Made by a program: the position numbers and the translations under genes. Shown in pieces: positions 16,737-24,580 of a stretch of 32,621 bases of DNA. The notes beneath the pieces were generated by a model that did not search any database, had not been told where the DNA came from, and worked only from the letters and a program-made list of their open reading frames with translations. Origin of the DNA: Candidatus Aquarickettsia rohweri (GTDB lineage Bacteria; Pseudomonadota; Alphaproteobacteria; Rickettsiales; Midichloriaceae). How positions within the stretch are numbered: the stretch's first letter is position 1; each line of letters begins with the position of its first letter. The DNA lies in the NCBI RefSeq assembly GCF_003953955.1, contig NZ_RXFM01000002.1:1-32621 (forward strand), read 5' to 3'.

Positions 16737-16819
16737 AGTAAGCTCTTTAAATAATTTTATTATGTTTATAAATAATATAATTGATTTAATTGTTCAATAA
16801 TATTAATAGTAATTGTACG

Positions 16820-17413
16820 TTATATTTTTATAATATTACTAGTTTGTTTATTTAATAAGTCAATTATATCTAATTTTTTATCTTCTAAAGATATGTCATA
16901 AGCTGACTTATTATATATATCCTTTTCAAAGGGATTGACGTTATTATCAAGAAGTATTTTTATAGTATTTAATAAGTTTTTGCCTAAAGATGGATAATGA
17001 AAATCAACTACTCTTCTTATAATATTTTGCCCTAATTTATTTTTTAAATGTAGGTCGCACTTATGTTTTATTAGAAATTTTAATACTATATTATTTCCTA
17101 TTTCAGCTTATCCAAATGCAGCATTTGATCCTTCTACTGATTTTACATTAATATCTGGTTTATAATTGTATATCCAAAATTTCATTAAATTAAATGCTTT
17201 TACTAAATAATGGATGGGTGCTCTTCCATATAGATCTTTACCATTAATATTTCCTCCAAAATTTTTTAAAAGAAAATTATCTCCAAATTCTTTTATTATA
17301 AAATTAAATATGTTTTCATCTTCGAATTCTGAAATAAATAGAAAAATGTTACAATGATAAATTTGAGCCTTTCGTTTTAAATCGTTATATTTAAATTTAT
17401 TTATAGTATCCAT
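16820..17413 (-). pseudogene. Ankyrin-repeat gene broken by an in-frame stop
   Basis: The frame starts at ATG 17413 and encodes 101 residues to a TAA at 17110-17108. The same frame continues without interruption for about 95 more codons to a TAA at 16820-16822. The part before the stop has N-G-K-D-L-Y-G-R-A-P-I-H-Y-L (ankyrin G-x-T-P-L-H pattern) and N-A-A-F-G. The part after has A-E-I-G-N-N, then K-F-L-I-K-H-K-C-D-L-H-L-K-N-K-L-G, and further on I-L-L-D-N-N-V-N-P-F and N-K-S-A-Y-D-I-S. These continue the same ankyrin repeats, so one codon (perhaps TAT or GAA) became TAA. Ankyrin proteins in Rickettsiales are often secreted effectors. No signal peptide is visible. A truncated 101-residue product is possible. 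Confidence 0.7.
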
Positions 17414-17481
17414 ATTTAGTAAATAAATTATTTATATATACTATAAGTTGTAAACTAAAAATTTTTTAAAACAAGTATTTT

Positions 17482-18345
17482 TTATTTTTTCCACCTGTTG
17501 TGAAACCAAAACCATTGTTCAGGGTGTTGCTTAATCCACTTTTCTAGTATTTGATTAATTTTTCTCATTATAGTATGTTTTGTGTCTGAGGTGTTAATGT
17601 CTAATGGTTTACAAAACGTAGCTTTATATTTAACTTCTCCTACTTTTACTATATATGCTGCAATTATAGGTATATTGTACTTTAATGCTATATTAGCCGG
17701 AAGTGCAGTAGTCATAGCATTTTTATTAAAAAATTTAACATTAATCCCATCACTAATTTTTTGATCAATCATTATTCCCACAATTTCATTATTATTAATT
17801 GCTTTCAGAATCATTTTAACGCCAAATATACCTTTTGGAATCAAATTTATATTATTTTCACTACGTATTTTGTTTATTAATTTATTTATGTAAGGGTTAT
17901 TAGATGGTCTATATACAAGGTTAAGCTTTGTATCATATTCCTTTGCTATTCTTCCTATAAGTTCCCAATTACCTATGTGTCCTGACACTATTATTGCTTT
18001 TGATCTAGGGAAATATTTTTTATTAATTATACTAACTCTGCTAAAAAATACAGTCTTATTCATTGAGTTCCAATGAGGTAGCTCTCCAATTATAGATCCA
18101 AAATGTTTCCAAGTATTCTTTATGATTCTCTCTCTACAATTTAAAGTTGTATCAGGCAGGCACATTTTAATGTTTTGTTTTGCCAGAGTATTTTCTTTAA
18201 AAAATTTACTTAATAATATTACTAAATTGCCAGCTACTTTAGATGCTAATTCTATTTTTAATATTCTAAAAATATAATAAAAAAAATAGACTATAAATGC
18301 TTCAATTAAATATAGAATCCTTTTTATATGATAATGGAGTTTCAT
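17482..18345 (-). CDS. lpxL: Lipid A acyltransferase (LpxL/HtrB family)
   Basis: The family adds secondary acyl chains (lauroyl or similar) to the lipid A precursor at the inner membrane. The 287-residue product has one N-terminal membrane segment (about 11-28), the catalytic H-x4-E motif H-I-G-N-W-E (H123, E128), an arginine-containing Y-R-P-S-N-N-P block and the typical C-terminus P-E-Q-W-F-W-F-H-N-R-W. LpxL and LpxM cannot be separated by eye. It starts two bases before the stop of the HIT gene on the same strand, so the two are probably cotranscribed. It indicates that the organism makes lipid A. Confidence 0.9.
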   Translation of the reverse strand: MKLHYHIKRILYLIEAFIVYFFYYIFRILKIELASKVAGNLVILLSKFFKENTLAKQNIKMCLPDTTLNCRERIIKNTWKHFGSIIGELPHWNSMNKTVFFSRVSIINKKYFPRSKAIIVSGHIGNWELIGRIAKEYDTKLNLVYRPSNNPYINKLINKIRSENNINLIPKGIFGVKMILKAINNNEIVGIMIDQKISDGINVKFFNKNAMTTALPANIALKYNIPIIAAYIVKVGEVKYKATFCKPLDINTSDTKHTIMRKINQILEKWIKQHPEQWFWFHNRWKK

Positions 18346-18347
18346 TA

Positions 18348-18719
18348 TTATGTATGAAATTTATCACCTGATATTATTGGTCCTAATAATTTACCACCGA
18401 GTATATGTACATGAAAATGTTCTACAGTTTGCATTCCGTGATTTCCATGATTTGTTATTAATCTATAGCCTGAATCAACGATTTTCTGATTATTAGTTAT
18501 ATTTTGTATTGATTTAAAATATGATGTAATATGTTCTTGAGGTGCATTTAAAATAAAATCATTGAAAGATTTAAATTTTCCTTTTGGAATAGCAAGTAAG
18601 TGAACAGGTGCTGAGGGTTTTATGTCATGAAAGATTAAAGTGTAATTGTCTTCATAAATTTTATTGCATGGTATTTCACTTCTTAAAATCTTAGCAAAAA
18701 TATTGTTTTCATCGTACAT
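18348..18719 (-). CDS. HIT-family nucleotide hydrolase or transferase
   Basis: Histidine-triad proteins hydrolyse nucleotide-phosphoramidate or dinucleoside substrates. The 123-residue product is the size of bacterial HinT. The active-site triad is H-F-H-V-H (101-105) followed by I-L-G-G, and the N-terminal I-F-A-K-I-L-R-S-E-I-P (7-17) and D-I-K-P-S-A-P-V-H (32-40) are typical of HinT. The start lies about 21 bases past the end of the tmRNA coding piece, so it may share that transcript. The physiological substrate is not known. Confidence 0.92.
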   Translation of the reverse strand: MYDENNIFAKILRSEIPCNKIYEDNYTLIFHDIKPSAPVHLLAIPKGKFKSFNDFILNAPQEHITSYFKSIQNITNNQKIVDSGYRLITNHGNHGMQTVEHFHVHILGGKLLGPIISGDKFHT

Positions 18720-18740
18720 AATTTAAAAGGTAATATATTT

Positions 18741-18987
18741 GTTGGGATTTTCTGTTGCCCGGTAATCCCAAACCGCGCTAATTGAAAATAAGGCCTATGC
18801 AGCTAGTGCGAAAGCATTATTATTGTTAGCAGGTACAAACTTTTTGTTTGCAATTATAATATGATCATTTACAGGAATCACCCTGAGTAAAACTACTTCT
18901 TTGAATGCTTGTCGAAGCTAATTTCGTCCCCATTTAGCTTATAATTAAATTTGGTGGAGACGTCGGGTACCGCCCCCGAGTCCAATA
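18741..18987 (-). ncRNA. ssrA: Circularly permuted two-piece tmRNA (ssrA)
   Basis: tmRNA rescues stalled ribosomes by acting first as alanyl-tRNA and then as message. Read on the minus strand, the acceptor piece comes first and ends CGTCTCCACCA at 18962-18952. A spacer of about 20 bases follows. The coding piece then begins at 18931 with GGGGACGAAATTAGCTTCGAC. GGGGACG pairs with CGTCTCC, with G-U at the third pair, the alanine identity mark. This order is the permuted arrangement of alphaproteobacteria. The tag frame runs from GCA (18851-18849) to TAG (18797-18795) and encodes ANKKFVPANNNNAFALAA. The coding piece ends in a hairpin TTGGGATT...AATCCCAA near 18741. The T-arm loop reads GGCGGTA rather than TTCGA-like. 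The outer ends are estimates. Confidence 0.93.
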
Positions 18988-18992
18988 CATCT

Positions 18993-18998
18993 ATTATA
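18993..18998 (-). promoter_or_regulatory. Likely -10 box of the tmRNA promoter
   Basis: On the minus strand the perfect hexamer TATAAT sits a few bases upstream of the presumed 5' end of the tmRNA acceptor piece. No good -35 hexamer is visible at the usual spacing, so this is a weak call. The rest of the 135 bases up to tolA is AT-rich and shows no gene. Confidence 0.35.
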
Positions 18999-19122
18999 AG
19001 TAGACTTTATTACTATAGCTATATTAGCATTTAAATTGTATCACTTAAAAATTTCAATGAAAACAAATAATTATATCATAGTGATAATAAAATAAACCAA
19101 AGTAGAGTGAAAATTATTAAGA

Positions 19123-19947
19123 TTAAGGTGTAAAATTAATAGTTATAGCTTTATTTGCATATTTTTTACAGCTTTCAGGATCTAAATTTAATGGAGAGCT
19201 CTTATGAGTTGCGTTTAAACAACTTTCTAAGCATACTTTATATTGGGAGCCAGAGTTAATATTAATAGGTTCTCTATGTGTAATATTACAATTATAATCA
19301 ATCCATAAAGTAATGGTAATTTTCATTTCTGCCGTACAAGGTGTTTTTATCCAATGTTCACTAATTTGTTCTTTAATTATTAATTGTTCTTCTTTACTTA
19401 AATCAGCAGGAACATCACTTATTTCAAAGTTTTTGTTAGATGTAGTTAATTTTGAAAAAATATCTTCTTTGAAAATATCATTTTTTCTATTTTTTTGAGT
19501 AGATTTTTTAATATTTTTAGGTACTGACTTTTTTGCATCTTTAATGGGTTTTGATTTAACTTTCTTTGGTTTTTTAATAGGTTTTTCAATATTTTTAATT
19601 GGCAGATCTTTTTTAGGTGGAGATTCTTTATTATTATTTTCTTTTATATTTATTTCATTTTTAGGTTTTGTTAAACTTTGAACAGAGGGTTTAGAAGCCT
19701 CTTTCTTTTCATTATCTTTTATAATGATTTTCTTTTTTATATCTTCAGTAATTTTAGTAGCTTTATTTTTTAAGATTTCTTTATTTTGTTGATTTTTCTT
19801 TGGTTTATTTGAAATTTTAGAACTAATTTTAACAGAAAATTTTTTATAAGTTATTTTTTTATCTTTTTGCCAAAAACTTAAGTTACTTATCAATATAAAA
19901 ATAATAATTGAATGAAGAAATAAGGATAAAAAAAAATTTTTATACAT
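19123..19947 (-). CDS. tolA: TolA-like envelope protein
   Basis: TolA links the inner-membrane TolQR motor to the outer-membrane Pal/TolB side during cell constriction. The 274-residue product has one N-terminal membrane anchor (about 5-25). A long Lys- and Pro-rich region (about 30-160) includes P-K-K and K-P-I-K-K runs. A folded C-terminal domain (about 175-274) has the paired Cys pattern C-L-E-S-C and ends in I-T-I-N-F. Sequence conservation is low, as usual for TolA, and a TonB-like role cannot be excluded by sequence alone. Position directly after tolQ and tolR, with a three-base gap, makes TolA the best call. No tolB or pal is in the window. Confidence 0.8.
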   Translation of the reverse strand: MYKNFFLSLFLHSIIIFILISNLSFWQKDKKITYKKFSVKISSKISNKPKKNQQNKEILKNKATKITEDIKKKIIIKDNEKKEASKPSVQSLTKPKNEINIKENNNKESPPKKDLPIKNIEKPIKKPKKVKSKPIKDAKKSVPKNIKKSTQKNRKNDIFKEDIFSKLTTSNKNFEISDVPADLSKEEQLIIKEQISEHWIKTPCTAEMKITITLWIDYNCNITHREPININSGSQYKVCLESCLNATHKSSPLNLDPESCKKYANKAITINFTP

Positions 19948-19950
19948 TAA

Positions 19951-20373
19951 TTAATCGTGTTCTTCGGTTACTAAAGTTACATTATCAATGGAAGCTTGTT
20001 TTAAGATGCTAAAAACACCAAGTATATTTCCATAATTAACATCTTTATCACCATAAATCATAACATTAACATTAGGTTCTTCATTTATTATAGATTGCAC
20101 TTTTTTGACTAATTCACTTTTTTTAACCATCATTTCTTGTATATAGATATTTGAGTGCTTATCTATTGTAATATTTAGATGATTTGATTTTGGGGTAAAA
20201 CTTTCTTGAGAATTTGGTAAATCTACATCTATTCCATTTTTAATAATATGAGAAGTTAACATAAAAATTATCAGTAATACGAGCATAACATCTACAAATG
20301 GAGTAACATTGATTTCTGATTTTATTTTATTTTTATATTTACGAGATATATGATTTAAAAAATACTTTTGCAT
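19951..20373 (-). CDS. tolR: TolR (ExbD/TolR family proton-channel subunit)
   Basis: TolR works with TolQ to use the proton gradient for energising TolA. From the ATG at 20373 the product has 140 residues: a short cytoplasmic start, then I-N-V-T-P-F-V-D-V-M-L-V-L-L-I-I-F-M, where the Asp of V-D-V-M is the conserved proton-carrying residue of the single membrane helix. A periplasmic domain follows. The frame is open further up to a TTG at 20400 overlapping the tolQ end, and a GTG lies between. I prefer the ATG because the family starts close to the membrane helix, although no ribosome-binding site precedes it. Confidence 0.88.
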   Translation of the reverse strand: MQKYFLNHISRKYKNKIKSEINVTPFVDVMLVLLIIFMLTSHIIKNGIDVDLPNSQESFTPKSNHLNITIDKHSNIYIQEMMVKKSELVKKVQSIINEEPNVNVMIYGDKDVNYGNILGVFSILKQASIDNVTLVTEEHD

Positions 20374-20389
20374 AAAATACACATATTTA

Positions 20390-21109
20390 TTATATATCAA
20401 TATTATTGATGAGTTTTATGAAAGAATGACGAAATTCAGTATTTAATTTATCTAAATTATTATAAAATTTATTATTAAATACTAATGCAGGTATTGCTAC
20501 AATTAAGCCCATTGCTGTAGCTAATAATGCTTCAGCAATGCCTGGTGCTACAGCAGATATGCTTGCGTTTTTGACAAAAGCAATAGATTGAAAGCTATTC
20601 ATAATACCCCATACTGTACCTAATAAGCCTATAAAAGGTGCAGAGCTTGATATACTTCCTAAAACATAAAGCTTATTTTCAATTTTATTATTAATTTCAA
20701 ATATTCTTAGCTCAATATCGTTTAAAAGGGCATCTTTATTAACTACATTATTTTTTTGCTTAGCTGAACATATTTTATTATAAATTATGATAATTATTTC
20801 TCCGAATATGTTTAACTTTTTTATTTTTGAAAAATGTTTTTCTTCTATATGATTAATTGAAAAATTACTGTCTAAAAGTAATTTATTAAATATTTTAAAT
20901 TCTTTAATAACAGATTTTAATAATGTGAATTTTTCAATTGCTATTGACCAAGAGTAAATTGACATTAGCACTAATATCAACATTATTATTTGTACGAAGA
21001 AATCTGCTTGTAATAACATATCCATAATTGATAATGATTTTGAATTTGATTGATTGGCAATATCAATTATAGTAGATTCACTAAATTTTTTAACGGGAAT
21101 TTTTTCCAT
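20390..21109 (-). CDS. tolQ: TolQ (MotA/TolQ/ExbB proton-channel family)
   Basis: TolQ forms the pentameric channel around TolR. The 239-residue product has three membrane helices: about 33-55, then two near the C-terminal half (about 148-170 and 186-210). The conserved region G-S-I-S-S-S-A-P-F-I-G-L-L-G-T-V-W-G-I-M follows the long cytoplasmic loop, and A-P-G-I-A-E-A-L-L-A-T-A-M-G-L is the family's third-helix signature. The gene begins 8 bases after parB ends, so the segregation and Tol genes probably share a transcript. Confidence 0.92.
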   Translation of the reverse strand: MEKIPVKKFSESTIIDIANQSNSKSLSIMDMLLQADFFVQIIMLILVLMSIYSWSIAIEKFTLLKSVIKEFKIFNKLLLDSNFSINHIEEKHFSKIKKLNIFGEIIIIIYNKICSAKQKNNVVNKDALLNDIELRIFEINNKIENKLYVLGSISSSAPFIGLLGTVWGIMNSFQSIAFVKNASISAVAPGIAEALLATAMGLIVAIPALVFNNKFYNNLDKLNTEFRHSFIKLINNIDI

Positions 21110-21117
21110 AACTTAAT

Positions 21118-21975
21118 TCAAATTGTTAATTTATTTTGGCAAAGTAATGTTACTAAATAATCGAATTCATCCATATTATTAAATTTGATAACAATACTAT
21201 TTTGTTTGTCACTTATATTAATTTTTGTATTAAGGTTTAATGCTTTTTGAATTTTTCTTTCTAAATTGATAAGCTCTGCATCTTTAACCTTCTTAGTAAT
21301 TTTAAAGTTTTTCCTATTTTTTAAAATTTTTTCTGTTTCTCGGACGTTTAAATTATATTTTTGAATAATTTTAATTAAATCATCAGGATTTTTATGATTT
21401 AATAATAATCTTGCATGACTAGCTGATAATTTGTTTTCATATATTAGTTTTTGGAATTTTTCTGGTAAATTGAGCAACCTTACTAAATTAGCTATATAAC
21501 TTCTACTTTTTCCAATTTTAATAGCTAAATTTTCTTGAGTATAGCCTTTTTCATCTAATAATATTTTATAAATATTGGCTTCTTCTAGTGGATTTAGATT
21601 TTCTCTTTGTATATTTTCTATTAATGAAATTTCTACATTTTGTTTATCTATAGTATTTTTAATTATTGCAGGTATAAATTTTAAGTTTACTATTTTGGCA
21701 GCTCTCCATCTTCTTTCTCCAGCAATAATTTGATAATTATCTTCTGAATTTTTTTTAACTAAAATTGGTTGTAATATACCATATAATTTTATTGAATTTG
21801 ATAATTCTATTATTTCTTCATTATTAAAGCTTTTTCTTGGTTGAGAGTTATTTGCAATAATTTTATCTATAGGTATATTAACTGTTAAACTAGATTGATT
21901 GTTTATAAAATCTAATTTGTTTGGTATTAATGATGATAATCCTTTGCCTAAGGCTTTAAATTCATTTTCTGTCAT
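21118..21975 (-). CDS. parB: Chromosome-partitioning protein ParB
   Basis: ParB binds parS, spreads along DNA as a CTP-dependent clamp and stimulates ParA. The 285-residue product shows the N-terminal L-G-K-G-L-S-S-L-I (9-17), S-Q-P-R-K (44-48), the CTP-binding G-E-R-R-W-R-A (86-92), E-N-I-Q-R-E-N-L-N-P-L-E-E-A (120-133) and the helix-turn-helix around 146-165. A C-terminal dimerisation region follows. The gene follows parA by one base. A perfect parS lies 2.6 kb away, between mnmG and mnmE. Confidence 0.96.
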   Translation of the reverse strand: MTENEFKALGKGLSSLIPNKLDFINNQSSLTVNIPIDKIIANNSQPRKSFNNEEIIELSNSIKLYGILQPILVKKNSEDNYQIIAGERRWRAAKIVNLKFIPAIIKNTIDKQNVEISLIENIQRENLNPLEEANIYKILLDEKGYTQENLAIKIGKSRSYIANLVRLLNLPEKFQKLIYENKLSASHARLLLNHKNPDDLIKIIQKYNLNVRETEKILKNRKNFKITKKVKDAELINLERKIQKALNLNTKINISDKQNSIVIKFNNMDEFDYLVTLLCQNKLTI

Positions 21976-21976
21976 A

Positions 21977-22762
21977 TTATTTTTGTTTATTTAATATTTC
22001 TTGAGCTAACAATATATATGAAATTGAACCAGAGCACTTGCTATCATAAAGCATTACAGGTTTGCCATGAGATGTTGCTTCTGATAATTTTATATTCCTA
22101 GGAATAATTTGTTCATATACTAAGTCACCAAAATTTTGTCTTACATCCTTAACAATTTCTTTACAAAGCTTGTTTCTTCTATCATACATAGTTAATAAAA
22201 TTCCTTCTATAGTTAATTTTGAATTTAAGCCTGATTTAATATAATTAAATATATTAATTATATTTACAATTCCTTCAAGTGCAAAAAATTCGCATTGTAG
22301 AGGAATTAAAATAGAATCAGATACTGTTAATGCATTTATAGTTAATAAACTTAATGATGGAGCGCAATCAATAAGAATATAGTCATAATTTAGTATGTCA
22401 TCTACATAGTCAAGTTTTTTCTTTAGAAAAAATTCTTTATTTTTTAATGTAGATGCTTCAGAATCAAATGCTGATAAATTTGGTTCAGAGGATATAATAT
22501 CTAGATTATCTATTAAAGTATTTTTTATTACATTATTTATGCTGATATTACTAGTTAAAAAATTATAAACAGTACTATCATTTTTATTAGATGGATTGAT
22601 ACCCATTCCTGTAGTTAAATTACTTTGAGGATCAAGATCAATTAGTAAAATTTTTTTTTCGTATACGCTAAGTGCTGCTCCTAAATTAATTGTTGTTGTT
22701 GTTTTGCCAACCCCGCCTTTTTGATTGATTATGGATATTATTTTACATTTATTATCAAACAT
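21977..22762 (-). CDS. parA: Chromosome-partitioning ATPase ParA (Soj)
   Basis: ParA binds the nucleoid in its ATP form and moves ParB-parS complexes. The 261-residue product has the deviant Walker A K-G-G-V-G-K-T-T (15-22), the Walker A-prime [10 protein letters not shown] (about 39-48) and Walker [11 protein letters not shown] (about 128-137). Its start overlaps the mnmG stop by 8 bases, and parB follows one base later. The usual alphaproteobacterial order is mnmG, rsmG, parA, parB, and no rsmG lies between here. Confidence 0.96.
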   Translation of the reverse strand: MFDNKCKIISIINQKGGVGKTTTTINLGAALSVYEKKILLIDLDPQSNLTTGMGINPSNKNDSTVYNFLTSNISINNVIKNTLIDNLDIISSEPNLSAFDSEASTLKNKEFFLKKKLDYVDDILNYDYILIDCAPSLSLLTINALTVSDSILIPLQCEFFALEGIVNIINIFNYIKSGLNSKLTIEGILLTMYDRRNKLCKEIVKDVRQNFGDLVYEQIIPRNIKLSEATSHGKPVMLYDSKCSGSISYILLAQEILNKQK

Positions 22763-24542
22763 CTTGTGGCTTTTTTAGATAAATTATAATAGCAATTAAT
22801 GCTGATGGCATCATTCCTTGAATTCTTTTTATGTCAGCTATTGTCTGAGGCGATGTGTTTTTTAATTTAGTTCTTATTTCGTTAGAAAGGCCTTTTATTT
22901 CGTCAAAATTTAGTATTTTAGGTATGATTACCTCTTTATCTTTTTTTAAAATTTCAATATCCTTAAGTAATCTTTTTTCATAATTTTTATACAAATTTTC
23001 AGCATAAATTTTTATTAAAATTCTATTATCTGTTTTAGCAATTTCTGAAAAATAACTTTTTATTTGATGAATATAATCGTCTGTATTTTTAAAATTCCAA
23101 ATAAATTGCTTAGATTTAATTAAATCTTCAGTCTTGTTTTTTTCTGTACAAATATCTTGATAATTTTTTAATTTTTTAGCACTTATAAGTCCATATTTTT
23201 TACCTATTTCTGTTAATCTTTCAGTGGCATTATCATTTCTAAGTTTTATTCTATATTCTGCGCGTGAAGTCATCATTCTATATGGTTCTTCAGTTCCAAA
23301 ATTAGTTAAATCATTGATCATCACTCCTATGTAGGAATCACTACGCGATAAAATTAATTGTTTCGAATTTAATTTTAGTGCTGCATTTGCTCCTGCGATA
23401 ACTCCCTGTCCAGCAGCTTCTTCATAACCTGTAGTGCCGTTTATTTGTCCTGCAAAAAAAAGATTGCTTATTTTTTTAGTTTCTAAAGTTTCTTTTAATT
23501 CTCTTGGATCTATAAAATCATATTCAATAGCATATCCCCACCTTGTAATTTTAGCATTTTCTAATCCGTAGATAGATCTAACAAACTTTTCTTGTACATT
23601 TTTTGGTAAAGAAGTTGATATACCATTTGGATAAACTAAATCACTTTCAAGTCCTTCAGGTTCCAAAAAAATCTGATGACGTTCTTTATCTTTAAATCTC
23701 ATAATTTTATCTTCAATTGATGGACAGTATCTAGGTCCATTTGAAGAAATTTTTCCAGAATAAATAGCTGATTTATGAAGATTATCAAGTAAAATTTGAT
23801 GAGTTTTTTTATTAGTATATGTTATGTAGCAAGATATTTGCTTCTGTAATGTATTTTGAGATAAATCTGAAAATAAATATGGATTTGTATCTCCTAGTTG
23901 TTCTTCTAAAATCTTCCAATTAATAGAGTTTTTATTTATTCTAGGAGGGGTTCCTGTTTTTAATCTACCAACCTTAAATTTATAATCTTTTAATTTTTTA
24001 GCTAATGTTGTAATGGATTTTTCTCCATATCGACCCCCTGAATAATTTTGTTCGCCAATATATATTTTTCCATTTAAAAATGTTCCTGATGTTATAACTA
24101 CAGAATTTGAATAAATCTTTACTTTATCGCAAATTACACCTATAACTTTATTATTATCTATAATAATATCATCAACTGTATTGTATAATATATTTAAGTT
24201 AGGATAATTTTCTATAATTTTTTCTATATTCAGCTTGAAGAGATCTCTATCTGCTTGAGCTCTTAAGCCCCATACTGCTGGGCCTTTGCTTCTGTTGAGC
24301 ATTTTAAAATGTATGCCTGATCTATCAATTGCTTTGCTCATTATTCCATCTAATGCATCAATTTCTCTTACAATTATACCCTTTGCTACTCCACCAATTG
24401 ATGGATTGCATGATAATTGTCCTAAGTCATTTTTTGATTTAGTTATTAGACATGTTTTAGCTCCAATTCTACATGATGCAGCAGCGGCCTCAATTCCAGC
24501 ATGCCCTCCACCAATAATAATTACATCATAATCTTTTTTCAT
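22755..24542 (-). CDS. mnmG: tRNA uridine-5-carboxymethylaminomethyl modification enzyme MnmG (GidA)
   Basis: MnmG, with MnmE, installs the carboxymethylaminomethyl group on the wobble uridine of several tRNAs using FAD and methylene-tetrahydrofolate. The 595-residue product is slightly shorter than the usual 620-630. It has the FAD loop [11 protein letters not shown] (9-19), the [13 protein letters not shown] block (about 44-56) with a conserved Cys, and [10 protein letters not shown]. The family motif [12 protein letters not shown] (about 368-379) follows. The C-terminal helical domain is present. A parS site occupies the short gap upstream, and parA overlaps downstream. Confidence 0.96.
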   Translation of the reverse strand: MKKDYDVIIIGGGHAGIEAAAASCRIGAKTCLITKSKNDLGQLSCNPSIGGVAKGIIVREIDALDGIMSKAIDRSGIHFKMLNRSKGPAVWGLRAQADRDLFKLNIEKIIENYPNLNILYNTVDDIIIDNNKVIGVICDKVKIYSNSVVITSGTFLNGKIYIGEQNYSGGRYGEKSITTLAKKLKDYKFKVGRLKTGTPPRINKNSINWKILEEQLGDTNPYLFSDLSQNTLQKQISCYITYTNKKTHQILLDNLHKSAIYSGKISSNGPRYCPSIEDKIMRFKDKERHQIFLEPEGLESDLVYPNGISTSLPKNVQEKFVRSIYGLENAKITRWGYAIEYDFIDPRELKETLETKKISNLFFAGQINGTTGYEEAAGQGVIAGANAALKLNSKQLILSRSDSYIGVMINDLTNFGTEEPYRMMTSRAEYRIKLRNDNATERLTEIGKKYGLISAKKLKNYQDICTEKNKTEDLIKSKQFIWNFKNTDDYIHQIKSYFSEIAKTDNRILIKIYAENLYKNYEKRLLKDIEILKKDKEVIIPKILNFDEIKGLSNEIRTKLKNTSPQTIADIKRIQGMMPSALIAIIIYLKKPQDV

Positions 24543-24553
24543 AATCTTTAATA

Positions 24554-24569
24554 TGTTTCACGTGAAACA
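24554..24569. promoter_or_regulatory. parS centromere site
   Basis: The sequence TGTTTCACGTGAAACA is the full 16-bp palindromic parS recognised by chromosomal ParB proteins. It lies in the 38-base gap between mnmG and mnmE, about 2.6 kb from parB. I noticed no second perfect copy in the window. Chromosomal parS sites cluster near the origin of replication, so this supports an origin-proximal position for the window. Confidence 0.95.
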
Positions 24570-24580
24570 ATCTATTTATA

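Noticed and set aside
18961-18990. Unusual T-loop (GGCGGTA) in the tmRNA as a sign of a dead gene
   Set aside because: The acceptor stem, G-U pair, CCA, TTCGAC segment and tag are all intact. The loop may simply be usual for alphaproteobacterial split tmRNAs, which I cannot check here.
20374-20400. TTG or GTG starts upstream of the tolR ATG
   Set aside because: They would add up to nine residues inside the tolQ end, with no ribosome-binding site and no family support.
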